From positions 893,501-957,500 of the forward strand of contig JALGPY010000005.1 of the NCBI GenBank assembly GCA_023055425.1: DNA of 64,000 nt, written 5' to 3'. The position numbers and the translations under genes were made by a program. The DNA is from Linanthus parryae. Its lineage: Eukaryota; Streptophyta; Magnoliopsida; Ericales; Polemoniaceae. Below the pieces are notes generated by a model. That model worked only from the letters and a program-made list of their open reading frames with translations. It made no database searches and had not been told where the DNA came from. Positions 55,101 through 64,000 of the stretch are shown here, in pieces. Positions within the stretch are counted from its first letter, which is position 1, and each line of letters starts with the position of its first letter.

Positions 55101-56102
55101 TCGCAATCTTCTACTTCTTTTCAAATCCTGCACATTACGACAAATGTGAGAACCACATCCGGTATCTAATACCCAGGATGATGAAATAGAAAGATTGACG
55201 TCTATAACATAAATACCTGGTGGTGGTGGAATCACTATTCCAAGCTTCTTATCCTCCAGATATTTAGGGCAATTCCTCCTCCAGTGACCCGGCTGGCTGC
55301 AGTAGTGACACTCACCTTTAGCCACGCCTCCACTAGCCTTTAGGGCTTCCTTGGATTTCGCAACTTTCTTGCGTTTTCCTTTTGAAGTAGATGCAACTGA
55401 CTTGCCCTTCTTCTTGTGGACCATCATTATGGCCTTGCCCTTGCCTTTATTGATACTTTGCTCAGCTGTCTTTAGCATGTTCAATAAGTCTGGCAAAGAC
55501 TTGTTGATCTCGTTCATATTATAGTTCATGATGAACTGATTATAACTGTCAGGCAACGATTGCAGGACGAGATCAGTCGCCAAGTCCTGGCCGAGTGGGA
55601 ACCCCAGTCTCTCAAGGTTCTCTATGTACCCGATCATTCGGAGTACATGAGGGCCTACTGGATTCCCCTCTGCAAGACTGCTTTTGAACAATGCTTTAGA
55701 CACCTCATAGCGCTCATGCCTTGCCTGTTCCTGAAACAATTGTTTCAAGTGTATGATCATATCATAGGCTTCCATGTTCTCGTGTTGCTTCTGAAGCTCA
55801 CCAGTCATGGTACAAAGCATGAGGCAAGTCACGTCATTAGAATCATCAATATGTTTCTGACGTGCCCTTACTTCCGCTAATAGAGACTCATCTTGTGGTG
55901 GGTCTGGAATTGGAGTGTCCAAGACGTACAGCTTCTTTTCTTGCTTGAGGACAATCCTCAAGTTTCTGTACCAGTCAAGGAAATTAGTTCCAGACAATTT
56001 ATCCTTCTCAAGGACAGATCGTAGGGATGAACTCGATGCGTTGTTGTTTGCCATTTGGAATTCTACAAAAACGAGAAATATGCATTTTAGTATTTTGAAC
56101 AA
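52119..56102 (-). CDS. Ty1/copia gag-pol polyprotein, intact
   Basis: There are 1,327 open codons. The ATG at codon 17 (56054-56052, MANNNASS) is the more usual start, giving 1,311 residues. Numbering from the first ATG: copia gag (about 30-215), CCHC knuckle CHYCSQPGHWRRNC (265-278), protease WVLDTGCGSH (Asp312), integrase zinc finger HCRLGH..CESCLLGK, and core with HTDVCGPF, LRSDRGGEYL and GVSERRNRTLL as D,D,E. RT follows with MDVKTAFLYGNL and the YVDD box (VLYVDDILIIGN), then RNase H with YTDASF, STTEAEYIA and YCDNSGAIA, ending SIGIRDAPDWL. The integrase-before-RT order defines Ty1/copia. No stop or frameshift is seen and all catalytic motifs are present. Clade not assigned. Confidence 0.95.
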   Translation of the reverse strand: MFKILKCIFLVFVEFQMANNNASSSSLRSVLEKDKLSGTNFLDWYRNLRIVLKQEKKLYVLDTPIPDPPQDESLLAEVRARQKHIDDSNDVTCLMLCTMTGELQKQHENMEAYDMIIHLKQLFQEQARHERYEVSKALFKSSLAEGNPVGPHVLRMIGYIENLERLGFPLGQDLATDLVLQSLPDSYNQFIMNYNMNEINKSLPDLLNMLKTAEQSINKGKGKAIMMVHKKKGKSVASTSKGKRKKVAKSKEALKASGGVAKGECHYCSQPGHWRRNCPKYLEDKKLGIVIPPPPGIYVIDVNLSISSSWVLDTGCGSHICRNVQDLKRSRRLRKGEIDLRVGNGARVAALAVGVYELSLPSGLILELDNCFYVPAMSRNIISVSCLDEKGFSISIKDKCCSIYFDSMHYCSAHLSNGLYILDLNNPIYNINTKRIKTNDLNPTYLWHCRLGHINEKRISRLHKDGLLDPFDLESYETCESCLLGKMTKSPFNKKGERTSELLALIHTDVCGPFPTPARGGYTYFITFTDDFSRYGFVYLMKAKSESFELFKEFKSEVEKQLGKSIKALRSDRGGEYLSQDFDEYLRECGIVSQLTPPGTPQWNGVSERRNRTLLDMVRSMMSQTDLPISFWRHALMTAAFTINRVPSKSVMKTPYEIWTGRRPIVSFMNIWGCDVYVKRLQTDKLGPKADKCKFVGYPKETKGYYFYNPTENKVFVARTGVFLERELVSKEASGRVVELEEIHEPQTTEPIMKHEQEPQEVVEEPVQVTQELRRSGRVRHEPERYGLLVTEPDDVPLMDDEPANYGEAMNGPDSKKWLEAMRSEMDSMYTNKVWTLVEPPEGARPIGCKWVFKKKTDMDGKVVAYKGRLVAKGYRQIHGIDYDETFSPVAMTKSIRILLAIAAYYDYEIWKMDVKTAFLYGNLLEDVYMTQPEGFEDPENANKVCKLQRSIYGLKQASRSWNRRFDDAVKEFGFIKNEDEPCVYKKVSGSSIVFLVLYVDDILIIGNDIPTLQSVKDWLGKCFAMKDLGDAAYILGIKIYRDRSKRLLGISQSTYIDKVLKRFNMQDSKKGFLPMSHGVTLSKNDCPSNEMEKDRMSRIPYASAIGSIMYAMLCTRPDVSYALSMVSRYQSNPGESHWIAVKNILKYLRRTKDVFLIFGGMEELSVKGYTDASFQTDKDDYRSQSGYVFCLNGGAVSWKSSKQGTVADSTTEAEYIAAAEAAKEAVWIKKFITELGVVPSIVDPVELYCDNSGAIAKAKEPRSHQKSKHVLRRFHLIRDMIDRGDVKICKIPTDDNVSDPLTKPLAQRKHEGHARSIGIRDAPDWL

Positions 56103-57654
56103 TTTAACTATATTTAATAATGGCTAGATCATTAAACATAGCTCCCACTATTTTTCTCGGTTTAATAGCCCTCACTATTAAAGCGGAAAATATCTTTATA
56201 TTTTCTAGTGGGTCCAAGATCCTTATTTCACTTCTCCTTGAGCTTGCTTTGGCAAGTCACCCAAGAATTGGTTATTTAGGTAGGAACCATTCCAATTGCA
56301 TCCCATGCAACTCTTGGTCCAATTAGGTGAATAAATTCCTTTTATTCTTTATCCAATTGGATAACTCCTAATTGTCATGCCTCTAAGCTCATCAATCCAA
56401 TTGATTCTTGCCTAGTTGCGTCCAACCTCTTGTTTTCAACATACACGCATTACTAGCTTGCGTCGTCCGCAACACATCATGAAAAATTAAAATCGCCTTG
56501 CTTTGGCAAGCCCGAATTTTAATAGTCCATGATCATGAAGGGTGTTTTGGCAAGAGAAGGCAAAACGCAATATTTAATTGAGGGATTTCTTTTAATTCGT
56601 TTGGTTGATCTTTATCAACATGGTCTACTTATTTGGATTGGGCTATCCACAATAAAAGACCAACCTTGTTTATTATTATCTTGTTATCGTTTTGCTTGTA
56701 GCGCCATACACACAAAATAAATAACAAGGCATGAATAATAAACATCCACAAAAATAAAAAAAAAAACGTGGCATGGATATGGCCTCTAGACTAATGATAT
56801 TATCAAGCCAATGATAATATCTAATTGCCCTAAAGTGCCGAGCTCATCTCCATGTGCTCCACCATAGCTGCGCGCCTAGGGATGTCTTTTTGGCTCCTTT
56901 GGTTCTCCTGTCTTCTTCTCCATGCTCTTGGCTATCATCTAAATATTTCTAATTCTAGCCTAACATCTAGAATAAATAAATAACAAAAGCCTCACATGTC
57001 GAGGAGAAAAAGAACGACTCGCAGGCCGTAAAACTTAATTAATTATTACATTAATTTGATCAGCTCGCAGGCCGTAAACCAAACCACAAAACAATAAACA
57101 TCCACAATCCTAGGCCATATCCATCCACCATGCAATAAAGCACATAATACAGTTAAAACCAATTTTAACGCGCTTGTTTAATTTTTAATAAAATTGGGTA
57201 ACTAGGGTTTCACAACGGTCCAAAGGGTCCAAGCCAACAAGTGGCCCGAACCCTAGGACCGCCGCACGCCTAAGGGGGCCGCGGCCTTGCTTGGCGCCCA
57301 AGGGAGGGGCGGGCGGCTAGGGTTTCGGCCCTAGTCCCCTTCCTCCTTCCTTGTTGCCCAAGCAAGGTTGTTTCCTTATGGATTTAATTCCATAATTTTG
57401 TTTCCATAATTGAAAACCCCTTTTCAATCATGTGCCCATGAACCCTAATTTTTTCAAGAACCCAATTATTCACATCCTATGTGATTAAACTCACCAATTC
57501 TAACATCCAATGTTAAATTGGGTCTTGTTTGATTGAATCAAATTCAATATTGCATCTACTATGCCAATTTTTCAGTTTTCGCGTAATAAACAATAATACG
57601 GTGAATGAACTGAAATCGTAAACACATAATATCATGTTATGCTCTACGACCTGT
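56103..57654 (-). other. Copia untranslated leader (about 1.55 kb)
   Basis: Between the primer site and the polyprotein. No coding frame was recognised. It has a GC-rich patch at 57230-57345 that repeats the LTR's CTAGGGTTTCGGCCCTAG (57317-57334) and nearby GAGGGGCGG-type sequence. The length is unusual for a copia leader. Confidence 0.6.
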
Positions 57655-57667
57655 GGCTCTGATACCA
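57655..57667 (-). promoter_or_regulatory. Copia primer binding site (tRNA-iMet)
   Basis: TGGTATCAGAGCC on the minus strand, one base inside the 5' LTR, is complementary to initiator tRNA-Met. Confidence 0.9.
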
Positions 57668-57668
57668 C

Positions 57669-59108
57669 TGTTGGGTTTTGACGTAGGTAACGCAGCGGAA
57701 TAACAAAATTTAATCCTACTCAAAGCCCACCAAGGATCACAGGAAGAGACATCATAACATGATTAAGGACATAGAAGATGTGTACCTTTTGATTTGTGAG
57801 ATCACACGAAGAATGATGTCCTCGTCTCTACGGTTGATCCACGTCTAGAGGTGAGATCTAGATTCTTCCTTCAATCAAGTGCTAGCTTGAACCTTGGAGG
57901 AAGAGGGATGAAGATCAAAGGCACAAAGCAACAAAGCAACAAAGGAGGGGCGGCCTCCCTTTTTGCCGTCGGGTAAGGGGGGCGGACGGGGCTAGGGTTT
58001 CGGCCCTAGCTCTTGTCTTGCTCTCTCTTTTGCTCTCTCCCACTCTTTATGTGTTATGACTAATAACTCATGTTGTGGGAAGGAAGCTAGAGCCTCCTTT
58101 ATATACTCCAACAACTCCTTGTTGTTTCCATAAAAGAGTTTTCTTGTTCTAGTAGGACTAGAACTATTCCCTTCCTTGCAAATTAGTCCTACTAAGTTTG
58201 CAAGGTGTTGCACAATGATCCTTCTATTAATTAATCCATATTAATTAATCCCAAATCTAGCTCTACTCTATTTGACGTGTGACCCCATAGGTTTCTATAT
58301 AGTTGGTAGTAACTTATTACTAACATGGAGCGGTGTCTAGCAACACATCCATGCAACCCAACCAATAGAAAAAGTCAGTGATCCCGACAAACCTTTGTGC
58401 CCAATATGTCATATTGCATTATCCCTTTGTCTCCATATCCGGATTGGACACGAGACATAAATAGTCACACTCGTATATCCAATCCATAGTTCCTCGATCC
58501 TGGGAATACGCTTATGCTTGCAGATAACATTAATATCTCCATATTAATTTATCTGAGTCTGGCCAGACATTCAATAAGCCTCATCCCTCGAGTGGCCGTG
58601 GATATTTACTCCCATTATGTGGGAGGGACAAATCCTATCTACATCACTACGATCTCTAAGCTTGCTTCCTATCACGCCCGATAGCCACCTTTATGATTAC
58701 CCAGTTACGGTGTAACGTTTGATAACATCAAAGCGCAATATTTCACAACTAGAGTATCTAGTGACTTCAAGTCTAAGGATTGCAATAATATTAGCACTAC
58801 GAAAAGCGATTGTGACTTCACATAATCTAATGTATCCTTTTCGTCGTGGGTCAATCCAGTATGCCATTACTCCTAATGCATACCCATGTGTTAGACTTGA
58901 TATCTCCATATCAATCTACCCACATACTAGTCTATATTTGATTGTCCTATTAATCAATATAATTGACTAGGGATATTTAAGATAAATAACACAATTTTAT
59001 CTAAGGACTTCATTATATTAAATATCGCCATAAATAATAAATGAATATTCTAGCCAAAACATTGTTCATACTAAATCTACGATTGCCTCTAGGGCATCTA
59101 TTCCAACA
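57669..59108 (-). repeat. Copia 5' LTR (1,440 bp)
   Basis: Same termini and length as the left LTR; no differences were noticed by eye. It contains the second LTR copy of the CTAGGGTTTCGGCCCTAG inverted repeat (57992-58009). Confidence 0.93.
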
Positions 59109-59113
59109 CATAG

Positions 59114-60386
59114 TCTGGAACATGGACTTGATCTCTTTCATCTGAGCGTCGTACTGCTGTGCTGACGGGACTGACTGAGCCTGCTGGGCCGGGGCAGCCT
59201 GCTGGGCTGGTGGCCTGTGCTGGAATCCCGGTGCATAAACTGCTGCGTTCGGGTTTCCGTACCGAAACCCGGGATGGTCTCTCGTACCCGGTCGGTACCG
59301 GCTCGGGTCCCACTGCTGCTGTACGTAATTGGTATCTTCAGTCCTTATCTCCTCAATGGCCGTGTCCAGATCCGGTTCCTCGACTGCTGCGACAGTCTTC
59401 TTATCCGAGTAGACTTTCGTGACCAAGTCATGAACGATCCTGGCCAGATTGTCTATCCGGTCATCCTCTGCAGGTTCGGCTCTGGCCGCCATCCTGCGAT
59501 CGTCAAACAGTCGGGTGTCCTGCTTGGCCAACTGCTTCATCAGGTCATACGCACCTTCTTTGTCCACGTGATACAAGAAGTTTCCCCCGGCCTCTCTGTC
59601 AATCCTGTCGGCGTTCTCCCTGTCTAGGGCATGGTAGAAAACCTGCAGGATTTTTGCGTCTCCAAAACCGTGGTTCGGGCACCGTTTGACCAATCTCATG
59701 AGCCTGTCCCATGCGTCCACCACCGTCTCCCCCATCTTCTGTCTGAATGACAGGATCTCGCTCTGTAACTGTATGACTCGGGATGCGGGATAGAACTTTG
59801 CCAGAAAATCCGTGACACACTCCTCCCATGTGGTGATGGATCGGGGTGGTCGGGATTCAAGCCAGTCTTTGGCTACTCCATAAAGACAGTACGAAAATAA
59901 GATCAACATGAGTGCCTCTGCTTCTACCCCCTTGTATCTGACCTTGTTGCAGTAATCTTCGAATTTCCCGATAAAATCGTTCGGTTCTTTGTCGGCCCAG
60001 CCATGAAACGGGCAGAGAGTTTGTACCGTCTGGATGGTGGATGGTTTGATGTCAAAGTGCTCGGCGGTGATCTCGGGCACCACAATAGCTCGCTCATGCC
60101 CCCCGGTGGGGACTTCGAAATTTTCCACCAACGCCTTCCCAGATCGGTTATATGTTCTCTGGTTGCTCCGGGCAGCAAGTCCCGCTGTGATAAGCTCCTC
60201 AATGTACCGCGCCATCTGGGCTGGGGTACGTGTCTCTCGTTCCTGTCCACCAGCTTCGGTGTTCGCGGGTGGATCTCTCTCGTTGGTTGCCATCCTGCTT
60301 TCTCGGTTTCTGCGGTTCTGTTCGGTATACAGTTTTTCCGGGTTGTCGAGTGGTGTCACCAAATAGCGAGGCAATCTGGGCATCAA
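59114..60386 (-). pseudogene. Athila-2 gag, 5' part, cut by copia
   Basis: Starts MMPRLPRYLVTPLDNPEKLY. The capsid-like region reads CPFHGWADKEPNDFIGKFED, LYGVAKDWLESRPPRSITTW, DFLAKFYPASRV and MGETVVDAWDRLMRLVKRCP, then continues NHGFGDAKILQVFYHALDRE. This is open where Athila-1 is shifted. After the Gln/Pro-rich stretch it is interrupted at MKEIKSMFQTM by the copia LTR; the last residues of the open frame come from the LTR. No CCHC knuckle is visible. Confidence 0.9.
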
Positions 60387-60507
60387 CTAAACAGTCCTGA
60401 AAACGCAGATTCAAAAACGCAGTGAGATAAAAAGAAAAATAACAAAACTGAAAATAAATAAAAACTCAGAAAACTAATTCTGACTACCAAATAGACCCCA
60501 AAAAAGG

Positions 60508-60525
60508 TCCCCGACAACGGCGCCA
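60508..60525 (-). promoter_or_regulatory. Primer binding site of Athila-2 (tRNA-Asp)
   Basis: Minus strand TGGCGCCGTTGTCGGGGA is complementary to the tRNA-Asp 3' end, including CCA, six bases inside the 5' LTR. Compared with Athila-1 it keeps the first T but has T for C in the middle. Confidence 0.85.
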
Positions 60526-60531
60526 AAAACT

Positions 60532-62099
60532 TGATGCGCAAACTAACGTGCTATCGCAAGTGTACGAATCTTGTAGTACCGGGTGAAATTAGACTCGGAT
60601 TATCGTTCCCACGAGGACTGTTTCGGGTTTACTTACGTTGTCAGTTTCGGTTTTCCAAGAGTAGTAACCAGGAGGAGTAGGATGTGATTATAATGACTAA
60701 ACTAAAAACAGAAATTAAAAACGTAAACGTGAACGTAAATATTTTTTGTGACGTTTTCTAAAATAAGCTGATTTGGTTGTAGCGATAATAGATGAAGACA
60801 AGGCTCCAGGATCCCCTAGGGTTTCTACAGATTTCAAATTTACATTCGATTATGAAAACACTCAGCAGTTTCGATATCTGTGCAACGTACCAGTTGTGCA
60901 GTGACTTTTCAGATTCCACACGTAGTCCCGATCCTGCAGACTTTCGGATTCTTGTTAAGCTGCCTAAGTCCGCAGTCTCGGTATAATCCTGTTAGGGTTT
61001 CTAACCTGTCCGAATGGCCCGGGTCAAATTCTCTAACAGTTGGTCTCACGTTTTTCGATGCTAGCCCTATCTCCCTTTCTCTGGTCGGTCTATCAGGGTA
61101 AGGTACTAAATCCCGGTTTTTCTTCCTAACCCTAACTTGACGTTTTCACCTACAAGCTCGGGTCTATAGCAATCCTGGGTGATCAATCCTATCATGCATA
61201 TACGATAATAATCAAAACCAGAATAACAGATACAACTTGCTGAATTAAGATAATCATCATGAATCCATAAACGTAGTAATCATAAAATCTGAGTACGAAA
61301 CCCTAGGTTCACCGAGAACCTAGGTGAAAAGTTTAGCTACGACTAGACATAGTACAAAACGCAGTTTCTGAATATAAAGAGAGAAAACGAAATCAAACTA
61401 AGTCTTCGAATCTCGAATGCTTTCGTGCTCTCCGTGAATGCTCTGACTTGCCCTTCGGTTGTGCTGAGAATTGTGTTGTGTCTCCGTGTCCTCAAAACGA
61501 GTCTGGACGAGTCTTTAAATAGTGCAGTTTCCCGAAAACGCTTGTGCCCGAAATTACGGAATCTGCCATCGGTCCACCGTCTTTGACCAAAAGTCAAAAC
61601 TGGCTGCGTATATACGCAGAGTTGCGTATGTACGCAACCAGAACCTTCCAACCAACCCCCATCTCCCTCCCTGCCTGCGTATATACGCAGGCAGGGGGTG
61701 GAGATGTGGGCCCCACTTGGTCCTTTGGTGGGCCAGGTTTGGTCCCCTGGGTCCCACTCTTCTGCCTGAAGCTCCCGGTTTGCCTCTTCGGTGTTCTCCC
61801 GCTTTTCCGTGCTTCCGTCGTGTCCCGGTTTTGTGCATGTTTCCCGAGACGGTCCCGGCTTGGTCCCGGCACGCTTCCCGATGCACCTCCCGAACCTGTT
61901 CCTGAAAAGGCAACACGAACGAAAACCCGCGATCATATCCAAATATAGCAAGAAATAAGCAGAAATCCAGCAAGTACAAATAAACGTCTCGTTCTAGATT
62001 CCCGGGGCATTCTAAGGCATTTTCCGGCAAAAACCGCTAATTCCGACACAAATACTCGTGAAATCAGGCTAAAAGATAACCCCTAATTGGGCGTTATCA
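60532..62099 (-). repeat. Athila-2 5' LTR (1,568 bp) with promoter
   Basis: Three dyads (61605, 61623, 61676), TATTTAAA at 61514-61521 and the hairpin at 61302-61324. Differences from the 3' LTR include core changes in one dyad (ATGT) and an extended 28-bp palindrome. Confidence 0.92.
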
Positions 62100-62104
62100 A
62101 TAGC

Positions 62105-62675
62105 GGGGTGGAATTTTCCCTAAACTCAGGGGTGGTCAGTGTCTTTTACATTGTCAAGAACCAGAATCAGAATATCCAAAACCTTTGTTTCACACAAATT
62201 TTTATACAAAAATTCTAACAAAAATTTCTTAGCCTAGATCAACTGCAACTAAAGATCATCAAAAATTACAATCATCTTCAATTCCATGAACCCATTTCCA
62301 TCTTCAAATGATCTTGGACACAAATTACAACATTTCTCGGAAAGTTTATATTCATCACAATCTGAAATAGATCAAGTCACAACAATATGTTAAAAATTGA
62401 CAGTTCAAAAACAAATTTGAAGTGAACTAGTACGTTGCAAACTTCCCATTACCAGCTCTCTCTCTCTCTCTCACCCACGGTGCATATATAGTTAATTGTT
62501 ATAGGAGTATAAAATTTACTGATCTCTTAAAAAATCGCACAACCAGTAGATTCAGGAACAAAAACAAAGGAAAAGTCTCACCATTTCGCATCAGTTTCAC
62601 AAAACCCAACTCCAATCACATCCCCAAATTCAACTCATACGAAACAAATTCATCAACAAATGGGGAAATCACATA
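62105..62675. other. End of the inverted-repeat arm, then AT-rich sequence
   Basis: Up to about 62154 this is the outer part of the right arm described above. The rest is AT-rich with a CT microsatellite at 62455-62475. No gene was recognised. Confidence 0.45.
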
Positions 62676-62974
62676 CTCCCTCCGTCCCGGCAGGTTGTTC
62701 AAAATTTCCTTTTTGGGACGTCCCACGCGATTGTTCAATCTTTCCTAAAATAGAAAGTTTGTCACGTGTAATTGACCATTTTAACGCTACTAGAAAACCC
62801 CAACGAAAATCTGATTTGGGCCAAATTAACAATTACATTCAGATTTGGGCCTAATTAAATTAGATTAACAACTAACCTAATTTAATCAGGCCCAAATTGT
62901 AATGCTGGTTGTCATTATAGTCGTAACTGCTAAAATTTTGTTAAGTTTAGTTAAATATCTGTCAAACGGGGAGG
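62676..62974. mobile_element. Stowaway-like MITE (Tc1/mariner), degraded
   Basis: The left end CTCCCTCCGTCCC preceded by TA is the classic Stowaway terminus. About 300 bp on, AAACGGGGAGG followed by TA is a worn inverted counterpart. It has no coding capacity. The right terminus match is partial, so the right border is tentative. Confidence 0.55.
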
Positions 62975-63424
62975 TATTTGTAGTTTCGGTAAGATATAAA
63001 CTAGCTAATATGGGGGGTTGTGGTTGGATTTTTAAGAAGTTCTAAAACCTAATGGATAAATTAGTAAAAGATAATTAAATATTACAAAAAAATAATAATA
63101 AAAAATAAAAAAAATGGGATAAGTTTCTCCCAACCTCACGGCAAGCTGCTGAGTTTTTTTCCCAAAATACAAGACATCTTGTCTTCTTTTTCTCCTTTTG
63201 TTCTTTTAATTCTTCTCATTCTTCTCCTTCCCCCTCACTCCCCGACACCACCATCTCCACAGCCTCCATCACAACCCATCTCCCTGCCTCTCTTTCTCTC
63301 TGTCTCCCTCCTCTGTATTGCCGGCAAGAACGCAGCGGCAATAGTCGCTGCCACCACCGGAGGACCGCCGGAAAAGACGACCACCACCACCTCCAGCTAG
63401 CCCCCTCATCTCTCCCTATCCCTC
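62975..63424. other. Intergenic, no recognised gene
   Basis: AT-rich, then a CT- and CCA-rich stretch (63170-63400). The Pro/Ser/Leu-rich frame there has no ATG of its own and no family resemblance. Confidence 0.5.
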
Positions 63425-64000
63425 TGACGCGATTTCTTAACGCGTATGCACAAGTGCACGGACAAGAAATATAGGGGTGATATTTCGACCCCGAGTTATC
63501 GATCCCACGAGGACATGCTTGAGATTATTTAATTAGTTATTTAATTTAGAGTACGGTGCAGGAGGAAATAGTTAATTGATTTAAGAATTGAAATAACAAC
63601 TAATCTAATATTTTTGTATTTTTTTTATTTTTAATAAATAGATATGGAGAAACTAGGCGATATCTAGATCACCTAGGGCTGTAGACGAATTCCGGTTCAG
63701 CTATGTAACACGTCAATCCTATTTTAGTTCAGCCGGGTAATACGCCATGACAATATCATGTCGGTCTCATGTCATTTTACGTCTCGGTTAACTACAATCT
63801 CATCTCGGTCTCTTGTTGTCTACCGGTCCGTTCTAGCAGGTCATCTACTGGTACGATAACGGGTCATGTCGGCCCACCGTTTCACGGAACAACTAAATAA
63901 TCCTACCGAATCTACCCACTCTAAGGCCAATCCTAACACGTCTCCATTTTGGTCTCGGTGATTCGAGATTGTGTTGAAGTTCTCATCACAATTAGGCTAA
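63425..64000 (-). mobile_element. Third Athila-type LTR, cut by the window end
   Basis: Begins TGACGCG. 74 bp in, it carries TCGATCCCACGAGGAC, matching TCG-N2-CCCACGAG-R-AC at 76 bp (Athila-1, 16842) and 71 bp (Athila-2, 40154) from their LTR starts. AGATCACCTAGGGCTG at about 63665 aligns with the GATCCCCTAGGGTT of both others. It is probably the left LTR of another minus-strand element or a solo LTR; its other end is outside the window. Confidence 0.72.

Larger units (their letters stand above)
50665..59108 (-). mobile_element. Ty1/copia retrotransposon, full length and apparently recent
   Basis: Its 8,444 bp are flanked by CATAG (50660-50664 and 59109-59113). LTRs (TGTTGGG..CCAACA) are both 1,440 bp and I found no difference between them where compared; the two non-coding frames in each translate identically. 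It has an iMet primer site, a polypurine tract and one open polyprotein. All parts needed for transposition are visible, so it is the youngest insertion here and a candidate active copy. It sits inside the gag of Athila-2. Confidence 0.93.
40083..62099 (-). mobile_element. Athila-type Ty3 retrotransposon 2, split by a copia element
   Basis: LTRs are TGATGCGC..GTTATCA and both are 1,568 bp. The target duplication is ATAGC. It has the same minus-strand order as Athila-1, a tRNA-Asp primer site, and gag interrupted at 50665-59108 by copia. Without the copia insertion it is about 13.6 kb. LTRs differ at some 20 visible positions (about 1 percent), so it is older than Athila-1. gag-pol has lesions, but the third ORF is open throughout. 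It is clearly related to Athila-1 in protein, but LTR and untranslated sequence have mostly diverged. Confidence 0.92.

Noticed and set aside
63179..63400. 73-codon frame near the window end
   Set aside because: No ATG start, CT/CCA-driven composition, no similarity.

Overview
This is a plant nuclear window, most likely from an angiosperm (probably a eudicot). The evidence is a wall-associated-kinase (WAKL) locus with plant introns, Ty3 Athila and chromovirus retroelements with tRNA-Asp or tRNA-iMet primer sites, a Ty1/copia element, and hAT- and Stowaway-like MITEs. Species cannot be named from the sequence alone. Only one host gene looks intact: a WAKL receptor kinase at 2521-5065 (+). Most of the rest is nested transposable elements.

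Layout. 1-5065: remains of a tandem WAKL cluster, comprising a frameshifted kinase pseudogene (1-838), a fossil transmembrane exon (1086-1181) and the intact gene. 5957-6624: hAT-type MITE with a perfect 8-bp target duplication. 6985-9885: 5'-truncated chromovirus on the minus strand. 10762-11133: pectinesterase fragment. 11601-34075: a three-level stack. A solo LTR (TSD TGGAC) holds a LARD-type element with 3.3-kb LTRs and no gag-pol (TSD CTAAG), and the LARD's 3' LTR holds a 13.1-kb Athila element, Athila-1 (TSD GCAAG). 35824-62154: a second stack. A DNA-transposon-like inverted repeat with gene-like filling was hit by a solo LTR (TSD GGAGA) and by Athila-2 (TSD ATAGC), whose gag was split by a copia element with an open 1327-codon polyprotein (TSD CATAG). 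62676-62974 is Stowaway-like, and 63425-64000 is the start of a third Athila-type LTR.

Main observation. Both Athila elements carry arrays of a 14-bp dyad, TGCGT-N4-ACGCA, with an element-specific core (mostly TTTGAACGCA-type in Athila-1, TATATACGCA-type in Athila-2). The arrays occur in the LTR and again between integrase and the third ORF. At each of these places a TATA-like sequence lies 78-84 bp downstream of the array on the element's coding strand. I infer a shared promoter module: one copy drives the genomic RNA from the LTR, the other drives ORF3 internally. Other features shared by the two elements are a 9-bp-stem hairpin downstream of the LTR TATA, a hairpin next to the polypurine tract, a block after integrase, and a U5 motif also found in the third LTR.

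Limits. Intron borders, domains and element ends were read by eye. Identities between LTR pairs are visual estimates, and clade names marked as inference need a database comparison.
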